DNA of 64,000 nucleotides from Streptomyces calvus (GCF_006782915.1 NZ_VCNP01000056.1:868001-932000); one strand, 5' to 3'; positions 9,882-18,859 are shown, numbered from the stretch's first letter. Notes: a model not told the origin generated them from the letters alone. Numbers and translations: made by a program.

Positions 9882-10887
9882 CGCTGCCGTCCAGGCCCGC
9901 GACCACGGCGAGCCGCCGGTAGGAGTCCAGCAGCGCCTCCCGGTCGTGGGTGCTGGTGGTGACGAGCACCTCCTGCGCCCCCGTGTCCTTCAGCACCGCC
10001 TCCAGCCCGTGCGCCACCTCCTCCTCGGTGCCGGCGAGCTGCCCGGCGAGCCCCGACTCGTACAGATCGCGCTCCTTCGCGGTCATGGCGAGCGCCTCGA
10101 CGCGCTCCGCGGGCGGCAACGGCGGGAAGGTGCCGTGCGTGCGCGAGTACGCCATCGACCAGGCCTCCGGGACCAGCAGGCGGCGCGCCTCCTCGGGCGT
10201 GCCGGCCACCGCGACGGTCCCGGAGACCACCACGTACGGCTCGCTCGCCCACTGCGAAGGGCGGAACAGCTCCCGGTACCGGTCGATGCCGCGCCGCATC
10301 CGGTCACGGTGGCGCAGGTCACCGATGACCATCGGCAGGCCCGCGCGGGCCGCGATCGCCGCGCCCTCACCCATGGCCAGCACGAACGGCGGCACGGTCA
10401 GACCCTCGGCCGGCCGGGCGTGCACACCGGTCGGCGAGGTGCCCCGGAACCAGCCCAGCAGCTCCTCGAGCTGGGCCGCGAAGTCCTCCGCGTCGCCCTT
10501 GCCGCGTCCCAGCGCCCGGCGCACCCCGTCGGTGAACCCCACCGAGCGGCCCAGGCCCATGTCGACCCGTCCCGGGAACAGCGACTCCAGGACCCCGAAC
10601 TGCTCGGCCACCACCAGCGGCCGGTGGTTGGGCAGCATGACCCCGCCGGTGCCGACGCGGATCGTCCGGGTCGCCCCGGCGACGGCGGCGGCCAGCACGG
10701 TCGGCGCCGACCCGGCGACCCCGGGCACACCGTGGTGCTCGGACACCCAGAACCGGTGGTAGCCGAGCCGCTCCACCTCCCGCGCCAGGCGCACGGTGTC
10801 ACGCAGCGCCTCGGGGCCGGAGTGCCCCTCACGGGTGCGGGACCGGTCGAGTACGGAGAAGCGGGCCGAGGCGATCACGGAACTCAT
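9868..10887 (-). CDS. Luciferase-like flavin monooxygenase (LLM class)
   Basis: A 339-residue flavin-dependent oxidoreductase of the bacterial luciferase superfamily, which uses reduced FMN or F420 supplied by another enzyme. Family marks are FSVLDRSRTREG near the N-terminus, VERLGYHRFWVSEHHGVPGVAGSAPTVLAA around residues 35-64, IRVGTGGVMLPNHRPLVVAEQF, and DMGLGRSVGFTDG. The ATG at 10887 gives the standard start MSSVIASARFSVLDRS; the open frame further upstream overlaps the divergent HAD gene and is not credible. The substrate is not predictable. Confidence 0.92.
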   Translation of the reverse strand: MSSVIASARFSVLDRSRTREGHSGPEALRDTVRLAREVERLGYHRFWVSEHHGVPGVAGSAPTVLAAAVAGATRTIRVGTGGVMLPNHRPLVVAEQFGVLESLFPGRVDMGLGRSVGFTDGVRRALGRGKGDAEDFAAQLEELLGWFRGTSPTGVHARPAEGLTVPPFVLAMGEGAAIAARAGLPMVIGDLRHRDRMRRGIDRYRELFRPSQWASEPYVVVSGTVAVAGTPEEARRLLVPEAWSMAYSRTHGTFPPLPPAERVEALAMTAKERDLYESGLAGQLAGTEEEVAHGLEAVLKDTGAQEVLVTTSTHDREALLDSYRRLAVVAGLDGSAPRR

Positions 10888-10977
10888 ACCGTCTTCAACA
10901 CCCCGCGGCCGGCAGGATTCCGCACCACCGCGCCCCGCCCCGGGTCCGTCCGGCGGAAAGACCCTAGGCTGTGCGGT

Positions 10978-11469
10978 GTGACCGACCGCAACGAGCGGCC
11001 GCTGGCCGTGTTCGACCTCGACAACACCCTCGCCGGCACGGCGCACCGGCAGCGGTTCCTGGAGCGCAGACCGCGCGACTGGGACGCCTTCTTCGCCGCC
11101 GCGCCGCAGGACCCGCCGCTCGCCGAGGGCGTCGCGCTGGTGCTCCGCAGCGCGCGGGACTGCGAGATCGTCTACCTCACCGGGCGGCCCGAACGCTGCC
11201 GCCGGGACACACTGGACTGGCTCGCCGCCCAGGGGCTGCCCGAGGGCGACCTGCACATGCGCGGCAACGCCGACCGCCGGCCCGCCCGCCACACCAAGCT
11301 GGCGATCCTGCGCCGCCTCGCCCGCACCCGGCAGGTGCGCATGCTGGTCGACGACGACGAACTGGTCTGCCTGGACGCGCGACGCGCGGGCTTCACCGTC
11401 GTCCACGCCCGCTGGGCGGCTCCGTCCGGCGAGCTGAAGGACGCGCAGGAGCGTGAGGGGCGGACCTGA
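10978..11469 (+). CDS. HAD-superfamily phosphatase-like protein
   Basis: A 163-residue HAD-fold protein starting at GTG 10978. Motif I is VFDLDNTLAGT (residues about 11-21, nucleophile Asp), motif II is VYLTGRPE with Thr, a Lys in HTKLAIL serves as motif III, and LVDDDELVCLD is the acidic motif IV. The layout resembles the 3'-phosphatase domain of polynucleotide kinase and other small HAD phosphatases lacking a cap domain. The gene is divergent from the luciferase-like monooxygenase with 90 bp between starts. The substrate is unknown. Confidence 0.85.
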   Translation: MTDRNERPLAVFDLDNTLAGTAHRQRFLERRPRDWDAFFAAAPQDPPLAEGVALVLRSARDCEIVYLTGRPERCRRDTLDWLAAQGLPEGDLHMRGNADRRPARHTKLAILRRLARTRQVRMLVDDDELVCLDARRAGFTVVHARWAAPSGELKDAQEREGRT

Positions 11470-11496
11470 GCCCGCGGATCCCGCTCCGTCCAGTCG

Positions 11497-11712
11497 TCAG
11501 TCGGTCGCGTCCAGGCGGAAGCCGACCTTCAGGCCCACCTGCCAGTGCGCGATGTGCCCCTCCTCGATCTGGCCGCGCACCTGGGTCACCTCGAACCAGT
11601 CCAGATGCCGCAGCGTCTGTGAGGCGCGCTCGATGCCGTTGCGTACGGCCTGGTCGACGCCCTCGGGCGAGGTGCCGACGATCTCCGTGACCCGGTAGAT
11701 GTGGTTCGACAT
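11497..11712 (-). CDS. Dodecin flavin-binding protein
   Basis: A 71-residue dodecin. The sequence MSNHIYRVTEIVGTSPEGVDQAV opens as in characterised dodecins, and the later RHLDWFEVTQVRGQIEEGHIAHWQVGLKVGFRLD contains the Trp (DWFEV) that sandwiches flavin and the GQIEEG loop. Dodecins are hollow dodecamers that store riboflavin, FMN or CoA. The ATG at 11712 is chosen; the frame is open for 57 bases upstream but lacks a family match. It converges with the HAD gene and is divergent from the lipoprotein gene. Confidence 0.95.
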   Translation of the reverse strand: MSNHIYRVTEIVGTSPEGVDQAVRNGIERASQTLRHLDWFEVTQVRGQIEEGHIAHWQVGLKVGFRLDATD

Positions 11713-11835
11713 GCGCGTACTCCTCTTCCCGGCGGCCGCTCCCAGGCTCGGAGCCGCCGCCTGTGCCACAGGTCACTCCACCGTGCCCCACCGGGCGGCC
11801 GGGCGCGAGGCGTCGGCCCCGTTCGCCTGACCCGC

Positions 11836-11864
11836 TTGACCTGTCGATTGGTCCATACCAAGAT
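11836..11864 (+). promoter_or_regulatory. Promoter with embedded GntR-type operator
   Basis: TTGACC (11836-11841) and CAAGAT (11859-11864) form a promoter with an ideal 17-bp spacer. Within it, TTGGTCCATACCAA (11848-11861) is a perfect TTGGT-N4-ACCAA palindrome running into the -10. The core resembles the DasR element (TGGTCTAGACCA), so a GntR/HutC-family repressor could block this promoter. It drives the sugar-binding lipoprotein about 80 bases downstream. Confidence 0.55.
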
Positions 11865-11942
11865 GCTGGGCACCCGCCCGAGCCTCCGCTCGCCCCCCAC
11901 GTCGGGCCCCGCCCTGTCCGCCAGACAGAAACAGGACCCCTC

Positions 11943-13196
11943 GTGAGACGACGTCTGCTCGCCCTTGTCTGCGTGTCCGCCTCCCTGCTCGGCGGCTGCG
12001 GGCTGTTGCCCGACCGCGCAGCCGAACGGCGCACGGTCACCGTGTGGCTGATGCAGCACAGCGCCTCCCCGGAGTTCCTCGGCCGTTTCACCGAGGAGTT
12101 CGAGCGCGAGCATCCCGCACTCGACCTCGACATCCGCATCCAGGAGTGGACCGGCATCGGCGAGAAGGTGCAGCGGGCGCTGGACACGGGCGGGCCCGGC
12201 GGGCCCGACGTCATCGAGGTCGGCAACACCCAGGTCACCCAGTACGCCGAGGGCGACGGACTGCTCGACCTCACCCTGGAGTCGATGCGGGACTGGGGCC
12301 GCGACGCATGGCTGCCCGGCCTCGCCGAACCCGGCCGCTGGGGTTCCCAGCAGTACGGCATCCCCTGGTACGCCGCCAACCGCGTCGTCATCTACCGCAA
12401 GGACCTCTTCCGCCGGGCCGGCATCACCGCCCCGCCGAGGACCCGCGACGAGTGGCTCACCGTCACCGAGAAGCTCAACACCGGCGGCAACCAGGGCATT
12501 TACCTCGCCGGGCAGGACTGGTACACGCTCGCCGGATTCATCTGGGAGGAGGGCGGGGAACTCGCCGAAGGGGACGACGGCGTCTGGCGCGGCACCCTCG
12601 ACAGCCCCGCCGCCCTGCGCGGCATGGAGTTCTACCGCCGGCTCCAGGCGCTCGGCGACGGCCCCGTCGACGCCGACGAGGAACACCCGCCGCAGGCGGG
12701 CGTGTTCGCCGAGGGCCGCGTCGCCCAGATCGTGGCCGTGCCCGGGCTGGCGCGGGCCGTCGTCCGGCAGAACCCGGACCTGGAGGACCGGTTGGGCTAC
12801 TTCCCGGTGCCCGGAAAGTCCGCCGGCCGGCCCGGCGCCGTGTTCACCGGCGGCTCCGACCTCGTCGTCCCGGCCGACACCGACGTCAGGGAGGGCGCCG
12901 TCGAGGTCGTCGCCGCCCTCACCGGCGCCCGCTGGAACACCGACCTGGCCCGCACCATGAACTACGTCCCCAACAAGGCCTCCCTCGCCGGCTCGGTGGC
13001 GGGGGAGGAGGGGGTCGCGGCCATGGCGGCCGGAGCCGCACAGGGACGCGCGACCCCCGGTACACCCCGGTGGGGCGCGGTCGAGGCGGACAACCCCATC
13101 AAGGAGTACATGACGAAGGTGCTCACCGGCGCCGACCCGGCCACGGAGGCACGGCGCGCGGCACGCCGCATCACCGAGGCCCTGGCCTTCGACTGA
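11943..13196 (+). CDS. ABC transporter sugar-binding lipoprotein (orphan)
   Basis: A 417-residue extracellular solute-binding protein, family 1. The GTG at 11943 begins a lipoprotein signal (RRRLLALVCVSASLLGGCG) whose lipobox LLGGC places the modified Cys near residue 19. The mature part shows TVTVWLMQHSASPEF, FTEEFEREHPALDLDI, a DVIEVGNTQVTQYAEGDGLLDL block and GIPWYAANRVVIYRKDLF, which match carbohydrate-binding proteins. No permease or ATPase genes adjoin it, so it must serve a transporter coded elsewhere or act as a sensor. The upstream promoter carries a GntR-like palindrome. Confidence 0.92.
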   Translation: MRRRLLALVCVSASLLGGCGLLPDRAAERRTVTVWLMQHSASPEFLGRFTEEFEREHPALDLDIRIQEWTGIGEKVQRALDTGGPGGPDVIEVGNTQVTQYAEGDGLLDLTLESMRDWGRDAWLPGLAEPGRWGSQQYGIPWYAANRVVIYRKDLFRRAGITAPPRTRDEWLTVTEKLNTGGNQGIYLAGQDWYTLAGFIWEEGGELAEGDDGVWRGTLDSPAALRGMEFYRRLQALGDGPVDADEEHPPQAGVFAEGRVAQIVAVPGLARAVVRQNPDLEDRLGYFPVPGKSAGRPGAVFTGGSDLVVPADTDVREGAVEVVAALTGARWNTDLARTMNYVPNKASLAGSVAGEEGVAAMAAGAAQGRATPGTPRWGAVEADNPIKEYMTKVLTGADPATEARRAARRITEALAFD

Positions 13197-13209
13197 CCCG
13201 GCGAGCCGG

Positions 13210-13238
13210 GCACGGCCCGGTGGGTCAGCGGGCCGTGC
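13210..13238. terminator. Hairpin between convergent lipoprotein and egtD
   Basis: GCACGGCCCG (13210-13219) pairs with CGGGCCGTGC (13229-13238) over a nine-base loop. It lies just past the lipoprotein stop and overlaps the end of egtD, suiting termination from both sides. Confidence 0.6.
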
Positions 13239-14187
13239 TCAGCGACAGCGCGAACCTCCCCTGCGCATCCGTCCACCACCGGACCGTCTCCAGCCCCGCG
13301 GCCGACAGTTCCGCACGCACCCCCTCCTGCCGGAACTTCGCCGACACCTCGGTGCGCAGTTCCTCGCCCGCCGCGAAGTCCACGGCGAGTTCCAGCGCCG
13401 GCACCTTCACCGTCTGGGCGGTGCGGGAACGCAGCCGCATCTCGATCCACTCCCGCTCGGCGTCCCAGAGCGCCACGTGCTCGAACGCGGCCGGGTCGAA
13501 GTCGGCGTCCAGCTCCCGGTTGACGACGTTCAGCACGTTCTTGTTGAAGGCCGCCGTCACACCGGCCGCGTCGTCGTACGCCCGGACCAGCACCGTCTCG
13601 TCCTTCACCAGGTCCGTGCCGAGCAGCAGGGCGTCGCCAGGGGCGAGCAGCGAACGGACCGAGGCGAGGAACGCGGCCCGCTCGGCCGGCAGCAGATTGC
13701 CGATGGTCCCGCCGAGGAACGCCACCAGCCGCGGCCCCGGCGTGTCGGGCAGCGTCAGCCGGGCCGTGAAGTCGGCGATCAGCGCGTGCACCTCGAGCCC
13801 GGGACGCTCCGCGACCAGCGCCTCCCCGGCGAGCGTGAGCGCGCTGGCGCTGACGTCGACGGGCACGTACGTGCGCAGCCCGGTGAGGGCGTCGAGCAGG
13901 TGCCGTGTCTTCTCCGAGGAACCGGAGCCCAGTTCGACCAGGGTCCGGGCGCCGGACACCGCGGCGATCTCCCCGGCACGGGCCAGCAGGATCTCGCGTT
14001 CGGCGCGCGTCGGGTAGTACTCGGGCAGCGTGGTGATCCGCTCGAACAGCTCGCTGCCGTGTGCGTCGTAGAACCACTTCGGCGGCAGCGTCTTGGGGCT
14101 GCCGGTCAGGCCCTCGCGGACGTCGGCGCGCAGCGCGGCGCCGGTGGCGTCCTCGGGCAGGGTGCGGGTGAGAAGGAACGGACTCAC
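13225..14187 (-). CDS. egtD: L-histidine N-alpha-trimethyltransferase EgtD
   Basis: A 320-residue SAM-dependent methyltransferase that converts histidine to hercynine, the first step of ergothioneine synthesis. Recognisable blocks are LPPKWFYDAHGSELFERIT near residue 32, LPEYYPTRAEREIL, LVELGSGSSEKTRHLLDAL (SAM loop) and GGTIGNLLPAERAAFL. The GTG start at 14187 follows AGGAG by eight bases and overlaps the egtC stop (GTGA), so the two are translationally coupled. It is the last gene of egtABCD. Confidence 0.96.
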   Translation of the reverse strand: MSPFLLTRTLPEDATGAALRADVREGLTGSPKTLPPKWFYDAHGSELFERITTLPEYYPTRAEREILLARAGEIAAVSGARTLVELGSGSSEKTRHLLDALTGLRTYVPVDVSASALTLAGEALVAERPGLEVHALIADFTARLTLPDTPGPRLVAFLGGTIGNLLPAERAAFLASVRSLLAPGDALLLGTDLVKDETVLVRAYDDAAGVTAAFNKNVLNVVNRELDADFDPAAFEHVALWDAEREWIEMRLRSRTAQTVKVPALELAVDFAAGEELRTEVSAKFRQEGVRAELSAAGLETVRWWTDAQGRFALSLSTAR

Positions 14188-14990
14188 GAACGGGGCTCCT
14201 TCGAACGTGGTGCGGGTGCGCCGGCCGACGTCAGGACGTCGCCGGGTTCCTCGAGCGGGGTCAGCAGGACGTCCGTACGGCTCGCCGTGAGCAGGGTGCG
14301 GTCGGGGACCTCGCACCAGTGCGGATCGTCGTCGTAGGGCTCGGAGGCCACGACGGTGCCTCCGCCGGGCCGGGAGAGGTACCACAGCGAGTCGCCCCAG
14401 GCGGTCGCGGTGACCGTGTCGCCGTCGGTGAGCAGCAGGTTGAGCCGGGCGCCGGGAGCCGCCGCGGCGACCTCCAGCACCGTGCCGGCGAGCGCCCGCC
14501 CCTCACCGTCGCCGGCCCGCAGCCGGGCGAGGACCAGGGCCCACACGAACGCGGAGTCGTTGCGGGCCTCCAGCGACAGCACGTCCTCGGCGGACAGGGC
14601 CCCCACCAGCGGCGCGAGCGAGCCCGGCCACCCCGGAACCGCGCCGTTGTGGCTGAACAGCCACGTCCCGGCGGCGAACGGAGCCGCCGCGGCCTCCGCG
14701 TCGGCACCCGACAGGGTCGCGTCCCGTACGGCGGCCAGCAGCGCCCGCGTGCGCACCACCCGGGCCAGGTCCGCGAACGACAGGTCCGCCCAGACCGGCC
14801 CCGCCCGGCGGTACCGGGCCGGCACCGGATCGCCCTGCGCGTACCAGCCCACGCCGAAACCGTCGGCGTTGACCGTCCCGTACCGCTGCCGGCGCGGCGC
14901 CCAGGACTGGCGGTACAGGCCGTGCGCGGGCTCCACGAGCAGCGCGCCGAGCGGCTCCTCGGGCCCCACGTACGCCACGTGACGGCACAT
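14184..14990 (-). CDS. egtC: Gamma-glutamyl-hercynylcysteine sulfoxide hydrolase EgtC
   Basis: A 268-residue Ntn hydrolase of the class-II glutamine amidotransferase fold. The start MCRHVAYVG places the nucleophile Cys at position 2 after Met removal. NADGFGVGWYA, RTRALLAAVRDAT, WLFSHNGAVPGW and ARNDSAFVWAL are family blocks. It removes glutamate from gamma-glutamyl-hercynylcysteine sulfoxide. Its ATG overlaps the egtB stop by one base. Confidence 0.95.
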   Translation of the reverse strand: MCRHVAYVGPEEPLGALLVEPAHGLYRQSWAPRRQRYGTVNADGFGVGWYAQGDPVPARYRRAGPVWADLSFADLARVVRTRALLAAVRDATLSGADAEAAAAPFAAGTWLFSHNGAVPGWPGSLAPLVGALSAEDVLSLEARNDSAFVWALVLARLRAGDGEGRALAGTVLEVAAAAPGARLNLLLTDGDTVTATAWGDSLWYLSRPGGGTVVASEPYDDDPHWCEVPDRTLLTASRTDVLLTPLEEPGDVLTSAGAPAPRSKEPRS

Positions 14991-16306
14991 CAGACGTCCT
15001 CCGAGCGTGCGGTGCGGAACCCGGAGAAGATCTGCCGCCGGATCGGCAGATCCCAGTTGCGGAACGTCCCCCGGCAGGCCACCGGATCCACGGCGAACGA
15101 ACCGCCGCGCAGCACCTTGTACTCCGGCCCGAAGAACACCTCCGAGTACTCCTTGTACGGGAACGCCCTGAACCCCGGGTACGGCAGGAAGTCGCTCGCC
15201 GTCCACTCCCACACGTCGCCGATCAACTGCCGCACCCCGAGCGGCGACTCGCCCGCCGGATAGCTTCCGGCGGGCGCCGGACGCAGGTGCCGCTGACCGA
15301 GGTTGGCGTGCTCGGGACCGGGGTCGGCGTCGCCCCACGGGTAGCGCATCGCACGGTCGCCGGCCGGGTCGTGACGGGCGGCCTTCTCCCACTCGGCCTC
15401 GGTGGGCAGCCGGCGCCCGGCCCAGCGGGCGTAGGCGTCGGCCTCGTACCAGCACACGTGCAGCACCGGCTCGTCCGGCGGCACGACCTCCGTGACACCG
15501 AACCGGCGCCGCAGCCACTGCCGGCCGTCACGGCGCCAGAACAGCGGCGCCCGGATGGAGTTGCGGCGGATGTGGGCCCAGCCCTCGGCGGTCCACCAGC
15601 GTGACTCGTCGTAGCCGCCGTCCTCGATGAACGCCTGGTAGGCGGCGTTCGTCACCGGGGTGGTGTCGATGAAGAAGGACGCCACCTCGCGCCGGTGCGC
15701 GGGGCGTTCGTTGTCCAGGGCCCACGGCTCGTCGGAGGTGCCCATGGTGAACGGGCCGCCGGGGACGAGGACTTCGGACGCGCCGGTGAACAGCGGCACC
15801 GGGTCCGGGTCGGGCGCGGTCAGGACCTGCGGGCCCCGGCGCAGCTGATGAGTGATCAGCATGGTCTCGTCGTGCTGCTGTTCGTGCTGCGCGATCATCC
15901 CGAAGGCGAAGCCCGACTCCGTCAGCCGCGTCCCGTGGAACGCGGCTGCCTCCAGCACGTCCAGGGCCCGGCCGCGCACGTCGGCGGCGTACCGGCGGGC
16001 CTCCTCCGGCGGCAGCAGCGGCAGGCCCGGGCGGGCGGAGCGCGGGTGCTCGAAGGCGTCGTAGAGGCTGTCGATCTCGGGCCGTATCGCCTCCTGCCCG
16101 GCGACGGCCCGCAGCAGCCACTGCTCCTCCTGGTTGCCGATGTGCGCCAGGTCCCACACCAGCGGGGACATCAACGGCGAGTGCTGGGCGGTCAGATCGG
16201 GTCCGTCGACGCAACTGGTGAGCAGCGTGGTGCGGTCCCGCGCCGTGATCAGCGAGGCGACCGCGCGCTCGCGCAGGGCATCGGCGTCGAGGGCGGGGTC
16301 GGTCAT
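14990..16306 (-). CDS. egtB: Ergothioneine sulfoxide synthase EgtB
   Basis: A 438-residue non-heme iron enzyme that couples hercynine to gamma-glutamylcysteine with oxygen. The N-terminal DinB-like domain has His55 (WDLAHIGNQEEQW) and the metal motif HEQQHDE with His141, His145 and Glu147. The C-terminal formylglycine-generating-enzyme-like domain includes FTMGTSDEPWALDNERPAHRR, RRLPTEAEWEKAAR, GDVWEWTASDF and KVLRGGSFA. The ATG overlaps the egtA stop (ATGA). Confidence 0.97.
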   Translation of the reverse strand: MTDPALDADALRERAVASLITARDRTTLLTSCVDGPDLTAQHSPLMSPLVWDLAHIGNQEEQWLLRAVAGQEAIRPEIDSLYDAFEHPRSARPGLPLLPPEEARRYAADVRGRALDVLEAAAFHGTRLTESGFAFGMIAQHEQQHDETMLITHQLRRGPQVLTAPDPDPVPLFTGASEVLVPGGPFTMGTSDEPWALDNERPAHRREVASFFIDTTPVTNAAYQAFIEDGGYDESRWWTAEGWAHIRRNSIRAPLFWRRDGRQWLRRRFGVTEVVPPDEPVLHVCWYEADAYARWAGRRLPTEAEWEKAARHDPAGDRAMRYPWGDADPGPEHANLGQRHLRPAPAGSYPAGESPLGVRQLIGDVWEWTASDFLPYPGFRAFPYKEYSEVFFGPEYKVLRGGSFAVDPVACRGTFRNWDLPIRRQIFSGFRTARSEDV

Positions 16307-17664
16307 GAGGGTGTGTCCTTCCCGTGCGGGGCGGGTCCGTGCGGGGCGTGGGAACGGGCGCCGGGTGCCTGCGGCGCGCGGACGCGGGCGGGGCGCAGGT
16401 CGGCGCGGAGCGCGTCGAGCAGGTCGTCGGCCGGGCAGCGGCCCCGCGCGACATGGCGCTCGCCGTACGCCGCGACCGCGTCGACGACCCGCGTACCGGC
16501 GCCGAGCCGCGGCAGGGCGCGCAGCGCCGCCGCGAAACAGACGGCGGCCACCTCGCGCAGCTCCGGGTCGGCCAGCCCGTGACGGGCCGCGTCCCGCCAC
16601 AGCGGGTTGTGCGGCGCGGGCCGGCCGTGGGTGCGCTCGGCGAGCGGCTTCACCGCCCGGTAGGCGGTCTCGGCGGCCTCCGGGTCGTCGAACAGCGCCG
16701 TCGTCACGGCCAGCGGCACGATCCATCCGTCGTCGCCGGGCTGCGCGTCGATCATCCGCAGCTCCAGATGGCCGCGCGGCCTGACCGGCGGGAACAGGGT
16801 CGTGACGTGGTAGTCGAGATCCTCCCGGGTCGCAGGCCTGGGCGCGCCGGACCTGGTCCACTCCCGGAAGGTCAGCCCGTGCGGCACGTGCCACGGTCCG
16901 CCGTCGCGCCGTACGCACATGACCGGCGAGTCCAGCACGTGCCGGGCCCAGGCGCCGCGCGGATCGGCATCCAGCACGGGACCGCCCGCCCGGCCGGTGC
17001 CGATCTGCGCCCACCGCAGCTGGCGCGTGGACAGCCAGCCGGTGGCCCGGTGACCGGCGACCGGGGAGTTGGCGAACACGGCGACCAGCACCGCGCCCAG
17101 CTGGTGCGCCAGCCACCAGCGCCGTACGTGCCCGAGAGGACCGGGTTCCTCGTACCCGGCGTCCAGGCACACCTGCACGGAGGCGGAGGTGCACATCATG
17201 GCCCGGCCGGCCGGGCCGGTGCGGTCGAGACAGGCCTCCATGGCGTCGTAGCGCGGCTCGCGCAGGAACCGGCGGGGCGTGTGCCACGGGTCGTGTCCGA
17301 GGCCGGCCAGGACGAGTCCGTCCCGGCGCAGTACCGCGCGGACGGCGTCGAGGTCGGCGGAGACGGTGGTGACGCACTCCGTCAGGGAGGCGGCGGGCGG
17401 CGAGCTCAGTTCCAGCTGGCCGCCGGGCTCGACGGTGAGCGCCGACCTCAGGGACACGGTGCGCAGGGCGGCGTAGGCCGCTTCGAGTCGTTCGGGTGAG
17501 ACGGGCAACCGGGGGTCGCGCGCCTCGTGGACGAGCCATTCCACCTCGACCCCGAGGCGGCGCGGCGGTCCGGTCTTGAAGCAGATGCCCCGCACCAGGG
17601 CTTCCACCTCGGCTTCCGTGACGGCGGTACGTGGCTCGACGGAGCCACCTGCCGAATCGGACAT
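16303..17664 (-). CDS. egtA: Glutamate-cysteine ligase EgtA
   Basis: A 453-residue ATP-dependent ligase of the GCS2 type that makes gamma-glutamylcysteine for ergothioneine synthesis. LGVEVEWLV near residue 37, TVEPGGQLELSSPPAASL, MMCTSASVQVCLDAG and GHLELRMIDAQPGDDGW are diagnostic. The ATG at 17664 is picked because AGGAGG precedes it by eight bases; in-frame starts further up lack one. It is first in the egtABCD operon. The PLP enzyme EgtE, needed for the last step, is not in this window. Confidence 0.95.
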   Translation of the reverse strand: MSDSAGGSVEPRTAVTEAEVEALVRGICFKTGPPRRLGVEVEWLVHEARDPRLPVSPERLEAAYAALRTVSLRSALTVEPGGQLELSSPPAASLTECVTTVSADLDAVRAVLRRDGLVLAGLGHDPWHTPRRFLREPRYDAMEACLDRTGPAGRAMMCTSASVQVCLDAGYEEPGPLGHVRRWWLAHQLGAVLVAVFANSPVAGHRATGWLSTRQLRWAQIGTGRAGGPVLDADPRGAWARHVLDSPVMCVRRDGGPWHVPHGLTFREWTRSGAPRPATREDLDYHVTTLFPPVRPRGHLELRMIDAQPGDDGWIVPLAVTTALFDDPEAAETAYRAVKPLAERTHGRPAPHNPLWRDAARHGLADPELREVAAVCFAAALRALPRLGAGTRVVDAVAAYGERHVARGRCPADDLLDALRADLRPARVRAPQAPGARSHAPHGPAPHGKDTPS

Positions 17665-17968
17665 GTCGGGATCCTCCTGAGATTCCACCATGTCGCCGGG
17701 CCGGGGACCTCGACGGCCCCGGCCGTGGCACCAACCCGTCCACCCAAAACCTTCACGTCGCCGGACACAAGGGTGCCTGTCGGGGCGTTCCGGGTCCGTC
17801 ATCCTTCCCGTCCGGACTGTTCCCGAGGGCTTTTCCGCCCGTCCTCCCGGCCTTGTGGGAGGCGGAAACTCCGTTGCGCCGCATCACCAGCATCGCTCAC
17901 GATGCCTGCATGAGCACGACGAGAAGGATCGCGCGGCGCCCGGTCACGGCGGCTACGGGGGTGGCGCC
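17665..17968. other. Intergenic region between divergent egtA and macrodomain gene
   Basis: These 304 bases hold the egtA ribosome site and both divergent promoters. A 20-codon open frame starting at ATG 17910 (MSTTRRIARR...) ends at a TGA that overlaps the macrodomain GTG start, so it could be a coupled leader peptide, but it has no clear ribosome site. No strong palindrome was seen. Confidence 0.4.
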
Positions 17969-18859
17969 GTGAGCGCGCGCCTGCGCGGTATCGCCCAGGA
18001 GACCGAGCGGATCGTGGCGGCGGGCACCTACCGCGCGCCCGGCGGTCACGAGGTCTCCCTCGCGGCGGCGGTCGACGCCGCGCGGCAGGGCACCCGGACC
18101 CACGGACCGCAACCGGTCGACGTCCCGGCGTTCCACCCGGTGCCGACCCGCATCGAGGTCACCGGCGAGAGCAGCCTGGAGGCCGCGCGCCGCCTGGCCG
18201 ACGCACCGGCGGACGACACGCCGGCCGTACTGAACTTCGCCTCCGCCCGCAACCCGGGCGGCGGCTACCTCAACGGCGCCCAGGCCCAGGAAGAGGCCCT
18301 GTGCCGCGCCTCCGCGCTGTACGCCTGCCTGCTGCGCGCCCGGGACTTCTACGACCACCACCGGGCCCACCGCGACCCGTTCTACACGGACCGGGTGATC
18401 CACTCACCCGCCGTGCCCGTCTTCCGCGACGACCGGGGCGAGCTGCTGGACCGGCCGTTCACGGCCGGCTTCCTCACCTCGCCCGCGCCCAACGCCGGCG
18501 TGATCGTCTCCCGGACGCCGGAGCGCGCGCGGGAGCTGCCCCGCGCGCTGGAGCTGCGGGCCGGACGCGTCCTGGAGACCGCCCTCGCCCACGGCTACCG
18601 TCGGCTGGTGCTGGGCGCCTGGGGCTGCGGAGTGTTCCGCAACGACCCCGCCCAGGTGGCGGCGGCCTTCCGGGCGCACCTGGAGCCGGGCGGACGCTTC
18701 GACGGAGCCTTCGCGCACGTGGTGTTCGGCATCCTGGACCGCACCCGCGACGGCGCGGTCCGCGGCGCCTTCGAGCGTGCCTTCGCGGACCTGCCGCCGG
18801 ACGCGGCGGCGCTCAGCTCCAGCCGTACCGCTCCCGCAGTCGCCGGCGCACGAGGTTGA
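17969..18859 (+). CDS. Bacterial PARG-like macrodomain protein (TIGR02452 family)
   Basis: A 296-residue protein with the signature of microbial poly(ADP-ribose) glycohydrolases: NPGGGYLNGAQAQEEALCR, a GGG-X6-8-QEE motif in which the second Glu is the expected catalytic acid. FASARNPGGG, DPFYTDRVIHSPAVPVFRDD and RLVLGAWGCGVFRNDP complete the macrodomain fold. It probably removes ADP-ribose from proteins or nucleic acids. The GTG start gives VSARLRGIAQETERIVAAGTY, the usual opening. Its last 47 bases overlap the 3' end of the convergent PemK-like gene. Confidence 0.9.
   Translation: MSARLRGIAQETERIVAAGTYRAPGGHEVSLAAAVDAARQGTRTHGPQPVDVPAFHPVPTRIEVTGESSLEAARRLADAPADDTPAVLNFASARNPGGGYLNGAQAQEEALCRASALYACLLRARDFYDHHRAHRDPFYTDRVIHSPAVPVFRDDRGELLDRPFTAGFLTSPAPNAGVIVSRTPERARELPRALELRAGRVLETALAHGYRRLVLGAWGCGVFRNDPAQVAAAFRAHLEPGGRFDGAFAHVVFGILDRTRDGAVRGAFERAFADLPPDAAALSSSRTAPAVAGARG

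Noticed and set aside
17910..17972. 20-codon leader peptide before the macrodomain gene
   Set aside because: It overlaps the GTG start neatly but lacks a ribosome site and shows no attenuator-like codons or hairpins; kept only as a remark in the intergenic entry.
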